In this document: piece after piece, positions 52,253 to 59,713 of the stretch
Numbering within the stretch: position 1 is the first letter of the stretch
Layout: each line of letters opens with the position of its first letter
From: Calditrichales bacterium MX18-03
GTDB lineage: Bacteria > Bacillota > Clostridia > Lutisporales > Lutisporaceae
Direction of reading: 5' to 3'
Length of the DNA: 64,000 bases
Assembly (NCBI GenBank): GCA_021083345.1
Contig: JAJGRE010000001.1
Location: 1,240,001 to 1,304,000 of the forward strand
Position numbers and translations under genes: made by a program
Notes under the pieces: generated by a model
Database searches by the model: none
Seen by the model: only the letters and a program-made list of their open reading frames with translations
What the model was told of the DNA's origin: nothing

Positions 52253-52534
52253 TCAGTCTTCTTTTCTCTTGCTGTCGATCCGTATGATCCTGGCTTCTCC
52301 GGTTTTTCCGGCCCGCTTCTTTTCCTCATAGGCATCCAGCTCGGCTTTGTAGGCAGCCCAGATAAAAGCCAGTACTGTAACGTCATCCAGCAGCCCCAGG
52401 CCCAAAATGAAATCCGGCACGATATCAGCGGGAAAGATGAAATACAGCAGACTTGCCATAAAAAGCAGCTTCTTCACGACAGGGATTTCCTTATCTCTGA
52501 GATAACTCAGCGTCAGCCTCAAACGTTTAATCAT
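52253..52534 (-). CDS. DUF1232 (YkvA-like) membrane protein
   Basis: 93 aa (start at 52534, GAGAGG upstream). The DUF1232 core LLFMASLLYFIFPADIVPDF and LGLGLLDDVTVLAFIWAAYK is clear; one or two hydrophobic segments, then a charged tail. Function unknown. It leads a two-gene unit with the CapA-like protein, divergent from the c-di-AMP riboswitch. Confidence 0.88.
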   Translation of the reverse strand: MIKRLRLTLSYLRDKEIPVVKKLLFMASLLYFIFPADIVPDFILGLGLLDDVTVLAFIWAAYKAELDAYEEKKRAGKTGEARIIRIDSKRKED

Positions 52535-52625
52535 CGTATCATCCTCTCCATTATTATACATTTATTCGACCCTTGTTATGTATTTCCTGCCGGTAATGAA
52601 TCTGTCAGGGAAAGAAAATATTCCC

Positions 52626-52654
52626 TTCACATATTGGAAATGCTGTAGTATAAT
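52626..52654 (+). promoter_or_regulatory. Promoter of the riboswitch-LysM gene
   Basis: TTCACA (52626-52631), 17 bp, TATAAT (52649-52654); predicted start about 52661, just before the riboswitch. Confidence 0.7.
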
Positions 52655-52668
52655 ATAGTATAAATATA

Positions 52669-52822
52669 GACAGGCTGAATTCCTATGGAAGCGGGGGATC
52701 ACTTCCGGGGTGAATGGGCACTTTGCAGGCAAAGTGGGCTTAACTAGTTGTTAAGCAGCATGAGTACAGGTGTCCTAGGGTTACTCTCGATCCGAATCCG
52801 TCAACTAACCTCGTAAGCCTGG
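52669..52822 (+). promoter_or_regulatory. c-di-AMP riboswitch (ydaO-yuaA type)
   Basis: P1 pairs CAGGCT (52671-52676) with AGCCTG (52816-52821). Conserved class segments are present: GGAAGCGGGGGATC, CGGGGTGAATGGGC, CTAGGGTTACTCTCGATCCG and AATCCGTCAACTAACCTCGT. Downstream GATAACG/CGTTATC can form a hairpin (52826-52870) that ends close to the ribosome-binding site. Binding of c-di-AMP normally turns off expression; wall-remodelling genes are its classical targets. Confidence 0.95.
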
Positions 52823-52890
52823 CAGATAACGTTTCGCTTATTCTTTGCAGGTAAGCCGGTATCCGTTATCCAAGTGAGAGGAGAAATCGA

Positions 52891-54135
52891 ATGAAAAACT
52901 GGAGCAGACCGTATTCACTTGTTGTATTGACCCTGCTTATAACTATTGCATTATCGGTTCCTGTGTTTGCAGATTCTATTGTTTTCGAAAAGGGCGACAG
53001 TTCGCCCACTATCGCTGAAGCACAGGCCGCGCTTAAGAAGCTGGGTTTTTTTAACGAAAGCTGTACAGGCTATTTCGGTGACGTCACCGAGAAAGCCGTC
53101 GTTCAGTTTCAAAAGAAGTACGACCTGGGCGCCGATGGCAAACTAGGACCTACCACCATCAGCTGGCTTGACAAAGAGACCGGCAAAAAGATTACCGTAA
53201 CCCCCTCCACCGGCAGATCACAATCCGCCGCCAGAAGGGATACGACCAAGGTCGATGTCCGGTACAAAGTCAGAAAAGGCGACACCATCTGGGATATTGC
53301 AGACGACTATAATGTTTCCGTCCGTTCCATACTGGAAGCCAACGGACTCAGCGAGGATTCCGTACTGCGGATCAACCAGGAGCTGATTATTCCAAACGTC
53401 GTCAAGGTTATAAAGCCCAGCACCCCTGCCGAAAAGGAAACAAAGAAGGCTACCGAAGCCAATGCTGAGCCTGCCAAGGCAGATGCACAAAAGCCAGTAC
53501 AGGACAGCGCAGAGATCGGTACCATCTATGAACATAATGCCAATACTGCCGTAGTCAAGGAAGGCGACACCATCGAATCTATCGCAGAGGATTATGGTGT
53601 GACCATCGAAGCCTTACTTAAGGAAAACGAATTGGACGCAGCAGCAGTGCTGCAGCCGGGACAGGAACTGAAGGTTCCGGAAGACAGCGGACATATCGAT
53701 GAAAACAGCACCTCGGATCAGGGATCTGCCGCACCACTAAAGGGTGAGTATCTGGATTGGTTCGGCAAGGTGGACAAGATCTTCGAGAAGGGTGCCGTAG
53801 CAACCGTAACGGATATCGCAACCGGCAAGAGCTTCAAGGCCAGAAGGCTTTACGGCCGCAATCATGCGGACTCCGAACCGCTGACCAAGAAGGATACGGA
53901 AATAGTGAAGAGCATCTACGGAAGCTGGAGCTGGAACCGTAGAGCCGTTATTGTCACCATTGACGGCCGCAATATCGCAGCATCCATGAACGGCATGCCC
54001 CATGGCGGCGAAGCCATCAAGAATAATGGCTTCAAAGGCCACTTCTGCATCCACTTCAAAGGCAGCAAGACCCATGCAGGCAACAGAGTGGACAAGAGTC
54101 ACCAGGCAGCAGTCAAAAAAGCTGCCGGACAATAA
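52891..54135 (+). CDS. Secreted LysM/peptidoglycan-binding protein under c-di-AMP control
   Basis: 414 aa. Signal peptide (MKNWSRPYSLVVLTLLITIA, cleavage about VFA-DS), a PG_binding_1 domain (~35-90: AQAALKKLGFFNES ... GKLGPTTISWL), LysM 1 (~125-170, YKVRKGDTIWDIADDYNVSV), an Ala/Lys/Glu-rich linker, LysM 2 (~215-265, VKEGDTIESIAEDYGVTIEA), and a C-terminal domain of ~130 residues with RRLYGRNHADSEPLTKKDTE, SWSWNRRAVIV, AASMNGMPHGG and GHFCIHFKGSKTHAGNRVDK. The conserved His/Cys residues there suggest a catalytic or wall-binding unit, but no standard hydrolase motif is seen. The riboswitch ties it to osmotic/wall homeostasis. Confidence 0.9.
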   Translation: MKNWSRPYSLVVLTLLITIALSVPVFADSIVFEKGDSSPTIAEAQAALKKLGFFNESCTGYFGDVTEKAVVQFQKKYDLGADGKLGPTTISWLDKETGKKITVTPSTGRSQSAARRDTTKVDVRYKVRKGDTIWDIADDYNVSVRSILEANGLSEDSVLRINQELIIPNVVKVIKPSTPAEKETKKATEANAEPAKADAQKPVQDSAEIGTIYEHNANTAVVKEGDTIESIAEDYGVTIEALLKENELDAAAVLQPGQELKVPEDSGHIDENSTSDQGSAAPLKGEYLDWFGKVDKIFEKGAVATVTDIATGKSFKARRLYGRNHADSEPLTKKDTEIVKSIYGSWSWNRRAVIVTIDGRNIAASMNGMPHGGEAIKNNGFKGHFCIHFKGSKTHAGNRVDKSHQAAVKKAAGQ

Positions 54136-54149
54136 AAAGATCAAGCTGT

Positions 54150-54174
54150 AACCCCTCATACACTGAGGGGTTTT
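54150..54174 (+). terminator. Terminator of the LysM gene
   Basis: AACCCCTCA and TGAGGGGTT form a 9-bp stem with a five-base loop, followed by TTCTT. Confidence 0.85.
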
Positions 54175-54175
54175 C

Positions 54176-54520
54176 TTATGCGCCAAATTTCTTCAGCTTC
54201 ATTGCGTTTGCGAGCAAATAGTTGACCAGATACCTGCTTTCGAAGGTCCCAAGCCCCCCTTTATTGCACTCGTTTTCGGTGAAGCGGCAGGTATCATCCG
54301 CACCGCAGAAGGCGGAGTGGATCAGTACCGGCACATGGTGCCAGCTGTGTGCTTTCATTGCAGCCGCATGCATCGCAGTATGCCGCAAAGATATCCGGCC
54401 TGCCCTTCTGTCGATTATGACCCCTTCCGGGTCTGCAGTGGCAAAGTTGCATCTTGCCGCGATATCACCGTCTATGATGTCCATATCCAGACCGGCAGCT
54501 TCCAGCATCCCTCTCCCAAT
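54176..54520 (-). pseudogene. apgM: Remnant of apgM (cofactor-independent phosphoglycerate mutase)
   Basis: An open frame of 110 codons (ATG at 54508) reads as two pieces of ApgM joined together. First [19 protein letters not shown] and [12 protein letters not shown] with DRRAGRIS, then directly [19 protein letters not shown] and [14 protein letters not shown] to the true C-terminus AMKLKKFGA. About 250 residues of the middle and the first ~85 of the N-terminus, including the metal-binding DG and HD motifs, are missing. A TGA at 54521-54523 stops the frame just before IGRG. No ribosome-binding site fits the ATG. The remaining codons cannot make an active mutase. Confidence 0.8.
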
Positions 54521-54705
54521 TCAAACCACACCCTTTGATTTTGAGATGCCATCCTTAACTGCTTCTTGCTGATCTATAAAAATTTTTATTATTTTAACAA
54601 GAAAAGAAGGAAAAGTGGATTTTTTATAGTAATTATAGGTAACAACCCTAAAAGTAGTATCAACGATTTCCTGCCGTTTATTCTATCAGCAAAGGACTGA
54701 AAAGT

Positions 54706-54930
54706 ATGAAGGATGCCAATGAAATCATCAAGTATTTTTTCCTGATTTTTCTATCCACCGAATTAACCTATTATATTGCAAAAGGGAAGCCTGATTTCTT
54801 TCTGGTCATGGGCATAACTGTTTTTTTCACCACGCTGTTTGCATTGGACAGATATGGCCTATTTAAAGGCATTCCACTTTCCCGCCTGAAACGTGACAGT
54901 CAATCCATAAAAAAGGATCAGTCCATGTAG
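54706..54930 (+). CDS. Small two-pass membrane protein
   Basis: 74 aa. Two hydrophobic segments (~9-25 and ~31-48: FFLVMGITVFFTTLFAL) and a basic, Lys/Arg/Ser-rich tail. AAAGGA lies 12 nt before the ATG, weak spacing. A good terminator starts 12 nt after the stop, which supports a real gene. No family recognised. Confidence 0.6.
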   Translation: MKDANEIIKYFFLIFLSTELTYYIAKGKPDFFLVMGITVFFTTLFALDRYGLFKGIPLSRLKRDSQSIKKDQSM

Positions 54931-54941
54931 GGTAATTTGAG

Positions 54942-54967
54942 CAGAAGCAACCAGCTTCTGTTTTTTT
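54942..54967 (+). terminator. Terminator of the small membrane protein gene
   Basis: CAGAAGC-N5-GCTTCTG followed by seven T. Confidence 0.88.
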
Positions 54968-55030
54968 ATACTCTTTTTGCCGGTTTGTGAAATTTTTGTT
55001 AAATTATTCTCCATTAAAGCCTCAGACCTA

Positions 55031-55058
55031 TTTACAAATTTCATATTTATGGTATAAT
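55031..55058 (+). promoter_or_regulatory. Distal promoter before the Fur-family gene
   Basis: TTTACA (55031-55036), 16 bp, TATAAT (55053-55058). It would give a leader of about 180 nt and its start lies just upstream of the Fur-like palindrome. Confidence 0.5.
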
Positions 55059-55078
55059 GGTTATAACAATTTGCTATT

Positions 55079-55091
55079 GATAATAGTTATC
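55079..55091. promoter_or_regulatory. Candidate Fur/Per box
   Basis: GATAATAGTTATC, GATAA/TTATC around three bases, similar to the core of Fur/PerR boxes and 150 bp before the regulator gene. It suggests autoregulation. Confidence 0.5.
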
Positions 55092-55176
55092 TTCACAATC
55101 CCGAATTAACAGCCCTATACACACAAATGGTTCAAGATAAATGGTTGTAATTTATTCCAATAACAGATTATTTGTC

Positions 55177-55205
55177 TTGACAGATAGCATTTATTGGATT
55201 ATGCT
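55177..55205 (+). promoter_or_regulatory. Proximal promoter of the Fur-family gene
   Basis: TTGACA (55177-55182), 17 bp, TATGCT (55200-55205); predicted start about 30 nt before the coding region. Confidence 0.7.
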
Positions 55206-55243
55206 TTTTGTAGAATAATAATTTTCGCTGGAGGATGAGAAAA

Positions 55244-55675
55244 ATGTTTGATTTGATCAGGGTATTGAAAGAAAAGGGTTATAAAGTAACTCCCCAGCGT
55301 ATTGCAGTATATGATCTCTTAAAAGGCACTAAGGAGCATCCCAGTGCCGATATGCTTTATAACAAACTGCAGCCGCTGTATCCCACCATGAGTCTGGCTA
55401 CGGTCTACAAATCCTTGGAGGTTTTCAAGGAGTTGGGTCTGGTCCAGGAGTTGAACGTGGGAGAGGACAAATTCCGGTATGATGCAAATGCCAGGCAGCA
55501 CCCTCATATTACCTGCAGCTGTTGCGGCAAAGTAGAGGATGTTGACGACGAAATGTTCTTCGACCTTTTGGAGCAGGTAAGTCAGAAAACAGGTTATGAG
55601 CTGGTCAATCAGAAGCTGTATTTTTTCGGTTATTGCCCGCAATGCCAGAAGAACAAAGTTTCAGGTGTATCCTAA
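55244..55675 (+). CDS. Fur family regulator, PerR-like
   Basis: 143 aa. Winged-helix part YKVTPQRIAVYDLLKGTKEH and TMSLATVYKSLEVFKELGLV; the hinge and metal part has HPHITCSCCGKVEDVDDEMF and a C-terminal CPQC, giving two CxxC pairs for structural zinc. The regulatory-site residues and the short length fit PerR (peroxide sensing), but Fur or Zur cannot be excluded from sequence. The ATG at 55244 is chosen because the ATG at 55235 is fused to GGAGG. Rubrerythrin in this window would be a natural PerR target. Confidence 0.93.
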   Translation: MFDLIRVLKEKGYKVTPQRIAVYDLLKGTKEHPSADMLYNKLQPLYPTMSLATVYKSLEVFKELGLVQELNVGEDKFRYDANARQHPHITCSCCGKVEDVDDEMFFDLLEQVSQKTGYELVNQKLYFFGYCPQCQKNKVSGVS

Positions 55676-55700
55676 AATATACTCTCTGTATGTAGATGAA

Positions 55701-55735
55701 AAAACACTCAATGGTTCTTGGCCATTGAGTGTTTT
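55701..55735. terminator. Bidirectional terminator
   Basis: AAAACACTCAATGG and CCATTGAGTGTTTT form a 14-bp stem around seven bases, with T or A runs on both ends, between convergent genes. Confidence 0.9.
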
Positions 55736-55737
55736 TA

Positions 55738-56208
55738 TTATTCTTTGAGCATGGATTGGTTTAAAGCATGATTCACTGCTTTTACCACTTTGTTGATGAC
55801 GTATGCGGAGCTTCCTTCTGTGCTGACCTGTGCCACTTCCTGGTTTTTAATGGTAGAATAGATCAGGTCTGAGATCTCATCCTTCAGTTTCGGATTCTCA
55901 CTCATATAGGCAGCCGGCAGCTCCAGGAGCTTTATACTTTTGATCCGCTGGTTTTTGACTGTCACTTCGGCTTTGATGGCCCCAAGCTCTGTTTTCTCCG
56001 TTCCGACAAATGTGCCGTCATTATACTTTAGATATGTATATCCTGAAGCAGCCATCCCCGCTTCATTACTTCGCAGTGTAAACAACAATACCAGCCCGGC
56101 AATCAAAACCAGTAAAAGAGCCGCATAAATCATCAGATTCTTCTTTGTGATTACAATAATTTTCGGTTTAATAACTATCCCTCCCATCTTATTGGTGTCG
56201 CTTTTCAT
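55738..56208 (-). CDS. Membrane-anchored FMN-binding-domain-like protein
   Basis: 156 aa. One N-terminal transmembrane segment (~26-45: IYAALLLVLIAGLVLLFTL) and an extracytoplasmic FMN-binding-type domain: YNDGTFVGTEKTELGAIKAE, VTVKNQRIKSIKLLEL, then IKNQEVAQVSTEGSSAYVIN and KVVKAVNHAL. Standard members carry an SGAT motif where flavin is attached; here it reads STEGSSA, so covalent FMN attachment is doubtful. It could be a degenerate electron-transfer subunit or a fold reused for another purpose. It lies downstream of the activase cluster (105-nt gap). Confidence 0.72.
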   Translation of the reverse strand: MKSDTNKMGGIVIKPKIIVITKKNLMIYAALLLVLIAGLVLLFTLRSNEAGMAASGYTYLKYNDGTFVGTEKTELGAIKAEVTVKNQRIKSIKLLELPAAYMSENPKLKDEISDLIYSTIKNQEVAQVSTEGSSAYVINKVVKAVNHALNQSMLKE

Positions 56209-56313
56209 CGTCCTAATCCTAATATAAGGTTATTACGGAGGGATTCAATATATGTTAGGGTGATAAAAAAAGTTTGCCTACAAAATAAACGATTTTCCGA
56301 TAACCGTCGACCA

Positions 56314-57282
56314 TCAGCCAACAACGGAGTTCGTCCATTTGCCGCACCGGTCTCCCCACATGGCAACAGTTTTCTTATTCATGTCGACTTTGATGACTTC
56401 ACAGGTATTATCGCAGCCGCCGCACTCGAAGCTGGTGGGATGGAAATCGAAATCCGTGCTTTCAAAGCCTCTGAAGCGTGTGACGGCACCGGTGCCCTCA
56501 ATGTACTCCTTTGCCAGTACGGCTGAGCCGATGGCACCCATGACGTTGTAATGCTCCGGTATGATGATTTCATGACCGACTTCTTTTTCAAAGGCTGCTT
56601 TGATTCCCTTGTTGGCTGCAACGCCACCCTGGAATACAAAAGGCGGCTCCAGCTTTTTTCCTCTTCCCAGATTATTGATATAGTTGCGTACCAAAGCTTC
56701 ACACAGTCCGTTGATGATCTCAGCCTTGGAGAAGCCGTATTGCTGCTTTGCTATCATATCTGATTCAGCAAAGACAGTACATCTGCCTGCTATTCTCACG
56801 TTCTTCGCGGCAGTCAGTGCCAAGTCGCCGAACTCCTCAATCGGCACCTTCAGCCGTTCAGCCTGATGCTCAAGGAAGGAGCCGGTCCCGGCGGCACATA
56901 CGGTATTCATGGCAAAATCAATGACCATTCCATCCTTCAGGAGAATGATCTTTGAATCCTGCCCGCCTATTTCAAATATGGTACGGGCTTCCGGCACATA
57001 GGTGATGGTGGCTGTCGCATGAGCTGTTATCTCATTTTTCACAACGTCTGCGCCGACGAGAATGCCCGTTAGCTGCCTGCCGCTGCCTGTCGTTCCAACG
57101 CCCAGCACCGTGACGCCATCCCCGAATTCCTTTCTCAGGTTACGGAGTCCCAGCTTCACCGATTCCAGCGGCTGCCCATTGGTTCTTATATACTGTTTTG
57201 ATAATACGTTATACTGATTGTCTACTGCAACCACATTGGTACTGACTGAGCCCACGTCGATGCCAATATAAAAGGTCTTCAT
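56314..57282 (-). CDS. 2-hydroxyacyl-CoA dehydratase activase-type ATPase (BcrAD/BadFG family)
   Basis: 322 aa ASKHA-fold ATPase, normal length for HgdC-type archerases. Motifs: IGIDVGSVSTNVVAVDNQYN, LGVGTTGSGRQLTGILVGAD, IFEIGGQDSKIILL, NTVCAAGTGSFLEHQAERL and AGRCTVFAESDMI; the cysteines of the last two bind the bridging 4Fe-4S cluster of the dimer. It injects a low-potential electron into a partner protein at the cost of ATP. GGAGG lies six nt before the ATG. The start lies 74 nt inside the upstream gene. With the two downstream-type subunits it forms a three-gene unit. Confidence 0.93.
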   Translation of the reverse strand: MKTFYIGIDVGSVSTNVVAVDNQYNVLSKQYIRTNGQPLESVKLGLRNLRKEFGDGVTVLGVGTTGSGRQLTGILVGADVVKNEITAHATATITYVPEARTIFEIGGQDSKIILLKDGMVIDFAMNTVCAAGTGSFLEHQAERLKVPIEEFGDLALTAAKNVRIAGRCTVFAESDMIAKQQYGFSKAEIINGLCEALVRNYINNLGRGKKLEPPFVFQGGVAANKGIKAAFEKEVGHEIIIPEHYNVMGAIGSAVLAKEYIEGTGAVTRFRGFESTDFDFHPTSFECGGCDNTCEVIKVDMNKKTVAMWGDRCGKWTNSVVG

Positions 57283-58405
57283 TCTTTACCTCCACATTCT
57301 GCGAATCTGTAATCGTATTTAACAACTTAGACTTCTTCATCTTGATCATGTCTATAAATGCCTCGACCCTTGTCTGCACATTGGCCGTTCCTGTTTGCTC
57401 ATCAATGGACAGTGAAAGCACGGGGATTCCCCATTCTTTGGTGATGGTCGGAATCACACTTTGAGATATCAGTTCGGGAAGGCAGGCGAAGGGCATCAGA
57501 TGGATAACGCCGTCGAAGCCTCTCTGGGCATAATCTACAATATGCCCAACTGTCTGTTTGGCGTGTCCCCCAATCATCTCCTGGATATAGGGTTCTCCCA
57601 GTTTCAGGATCTCCAATTCATGGGGTTTGGTGTACCGCTTCGGCAGGAGGTTGAAATCAATCCAGTCCGAAAGGTACTGGGATCTCTCTACTTCTGCATT
57701 GAGGCCGCCCAACAGCTCTTCTATCTTCATATTGATGGACTGCTCCATGACAACATATATTTCCCCTACAACACCTATTTTTATTCTTTTCTCCTGCGGC
57801 ACCTGGCGGAGCTTAATGCCTTCAATGGCATTCTGCCCTTGCGCTTCAGCCTCAATCAGATCCGTATCGTTGTAAACCCGTTCAAAGCATCCTTGTATTC
57901 CTTCCCATACCCGTGTTGATTCGCCGGTATGTGCCTCATATGCCCGCTTAATCTGAATCTGCTTCTCCAGGCGGTCAAGGGCCTTACTCATGCGGTAAGA
58001 CAGCTTCAAGGTGCGCCAGACCTCAGCCCACGACTTGCCGTTCTTGACCTTCCATACCTTTCTCATACTGTCCTTGAAATCATCCTTAAAGTCATCAAAA
58101 ATGATGACTTCCACCTCGTGGCCCAAGCTGTTCAGGATCCTTTGGTGCGTCTCTCCGTAGTAACCGGCACGGCAAGGGCCGTGCCCGCCGGAGGAAATGA
58201 TGGTGTCCGCTCCCATTTCCAAGGCTTCCAGATAACTTCCCATCAGAACCTTCATTGGAAAACAGGAAAACTCCGGACTATGTTTGACCCCCAGATCGAT
58301 GGTCCTTTTGGAAGGCACCGGAGGATCAATGATCTCATGCCCCAATAGCTCCAACAGCTTTTTATAAACCATGGTATTTCCCATATGTGGAAATGTAACC
58401 TTCAT
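57209..58405 (-). CDS. DUF2229/HgdB-like protein, large subunit type, copy 2
   Basis: 398 aa. Starts MKVTFPHMGNTMVYKKLLEL; cluster cysteines in HSPEFSCFPMKVLMG and SSGGHGPCRAGYYGETHQRI; KIGVVGEIYVVMEQSINMKI, IGGHAKQTVGHIV and MPFACLPELISQSVIPTITK follow. Paralogue of 38787-39878. After the family end RVEAFIDMIKMKKSK it continues about 38 residues (ending CGCSRQSV) that run over the start of the activase gene, an extension the paralogue lacks. GGAGG lies 12 nt before the ATG. It follows the small-subunit gene after 7 nt. Confidence 0.87.
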   Translation of the reverse strand: MKVTFPHMGNTMVYKKLLELLGHEIIDPPVPSKRTIDLGVKHSPEFSCFPMKVLMGSYLEALEMGADTIISSGGHGPCRAGYYGETHQRILNSLGHEVEVIIFDDFKDDFKDSMRKVWKVKNGKSWAEVWRTLKLSYRMSKALDRLEKQIQIKRAYEAHTGESTRVWEGIQGCFERVYNDTDLIEAEAQGQNAIEGIKLRQVPQEKRIKIGVVGEIYVVMEQSINMKIEELLGGLNAEVERSQYLSDWIDFNLLPKRYTKPHELEILKLGEPYIQEMIGGHAKQTVGHIVDYAQRGFDGVIHLMPFACLPELISQSVIPTITKEWGIPVLSLSIDEQTGTANVQTRVEAFIDMIKMKKSKLLNTITDSQNVEVKNEDLLYWHRRGLSQYQCGCSRQSV

Positions 58406-58412
58406 AATCTAT

Positions 58413-59402
58413 CTATGCCTCCTTCTTAGCAGCCCGGTGTTTTCTCTTGAGCATGTCTGAAAACGCTTCGATCCGTGTCAAAAGATGGTTCTCACCGGTA
58501 TGCTCATCCACCCTTACCGTCATGAAGGGCTTCTGGCACCGGATGGATTCCAGTTCCGCCACCTTGCCGATCAGGGAGTCCGGCCCGCAGCCGAAGGCTG
58601 TGACATGGATGATTCCGTCAACCGTATCATCCTCAAAGAACTTGTAAGCCGCTGACAGCAGTTTGTTTGAAAACGTCCAGAAAAGCTTTTTCCTTAAGTG
58701 CTTCAAGCCTGCATCCAGCAGCCTTTCATCATACATTTCGAAGGTCACGACATCGACCTTCATTTCACGGAGCTTATCCACAATATTCATACTGACAAAT
58801 TCATCGTATATATCATAAACATAGCCCATCAGTCCAATTTTTATCTCACCCTTATGCTGCCGCACCTCGATGCTCTGTTTGCTTTCTAAAATCTCCAAGG
58901 CTTCAGCAGCGGTGTAGCCCTGCTTCATGATATAGCGGTACCGATTCCAGACCCTTTGGGCATCCTTCAACGCTTCCCTGACCAGGAAATCGGATTTCCC
59001 TAGTTTTGCTCCAATCTCAAGGAAGTTACCAGGCTGTGCAATATCATCGCTATCGGATTTGATCTGCGAGGACAAGAGCTTATCTGCAGCTCCAGGCAGG
59101 CTGTATTTCACCATATCCGGCAAACCCATGAACTTGGGACAAAAGCATTCCCTTTTCCGAATCTCCATCATTCTGGGAACATAGACATAATCAACGCCCT
59201 GCTCCAGTAAATCCAGAACATGTCCATTAAAGATTTTAATGGGTACGCAGATCTCAGGCACAGAATGCTTGATGCCCTTATCGATCAGTTCTTTGGTTGT
59301 CTGCTTTGATACAACCACCTGGCAGCCCATTTCTTCGAAGAAGGTTTTCCATAGAGGATAATAATAATAAAATAATAATGCCCGTGGTATACCTATTTTC
59401 AC
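58413..59402 (-). CDS. DUF2229/HgdB-like protein, small subunit type, copy 2
   Basis: 329 aa. KIGIPRALLFYYYYPLWKTF, HSVPEICVPIKIFNGHVLDL, RECFCPKFMGLPDMVKYSLP, FGCGPDSLIGKVAEL and the ending VDEHTGENHLLTRIEAFSDM. Paralogue of 37829-38815. Cysteines in EICVP, ECFCP and FGCGPD are candidates for iron-sulfur ligands. The GTG at 59402 is preferred over TTG 59405, seven nt after GGGGG. First gene of the three-gene unit small subunit - large subunit - activase. Substrate unknown. Confidence 0.86.
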   Translation of the reverse strand: MKIGIPRALLFYYYYPLWKTFFEEMGCQVVVSKQTTKELIDKGIKHSVPEICVPIKIFNGHVLDLLEQGVDYVYVPRMMEIRKRECFCPKFMGLPDMVKYSLPGAADKLLSSQIKSDSDDIAQPGNFLEIGAKLGKSDFLVREALKDAQRVWNRYRYIMKQGYTAAEALEILESKQSIEVRQHKGEIKIGLMGYVYDIYDEFVSMNIVDKLREMKVDVVTFEMYDERLLDAGLKHLRKKLFWTFSNKLLSAAYKFFEDDTVDGIIHVTAFGCGPDSLIGKVAELESIRCQKPFMTVRVDEHTGENHLLTRIEAFSDMLKRKHRAAKKEA

Positions 59403-59405
59403 CAA

Positions 59406-59669
59406 TTGACCCCCTCCCTTTATGATGCTGTTTATTATAAATATGAAAATGCATGCCCAAATATCAGCATAATATCATTTTATTCCTGCCGGCTCCAAAC
59501 TACAAATGCAGTATTCATCCAATTATATGACTAAACACCGCCTATATGTTAGTTTAACCAATAGCAATTGCCGTCCTTTGATTATTTTCATGCCGTTCGC
59601 GGATGCTTCGTTTTGCATCTTTGCAACGGTTGAAATACCTGAGTTCAGGCTCATTTTGTCAATCTATGT
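59406..59669. other. Intergenic region before the activase cluster
   Basis: About 260 bases without a credible gene. A TATAAT box on the minus strand near 59435 could serve the three-gene unit, with a weak -35. The rest is unremarkable mixed sequence. Confidence 0.5.
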
Positions 59670-59704
59670 AAAAAGACACCCTGCCTTTTAAGCTCAGGGT
59701 GTCT
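59670..59704 (-). terminator. Terminator of the secreted helical protein gene
   Basis: AGACACCCTG and CAGGGTGTCT form a 10-bp stem; on the minus strand TTTTT follows. Confidence 0.88.
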
Positions 59705-59713
59705 GATCCTATC

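Larger units (their letters stand above)
54968..55243. other. Regulatory region of the Fur-family gene
   Basis: About 275 bases without a gene. It holds two promoter-like sequences (55031-55058 and 55177-55205) and the palindrome at 55079-55091 described separately; the rest is AT-rich. Confidence 0.6.

Noticed and set aside
59506-59691. 61-codon plus-strand frame in the gap before the secreted protein
   Set aside because: No ribosome-binding site, no hydrophobic or conserved pattern, and it runs into the terminator of the neighbouring gene.
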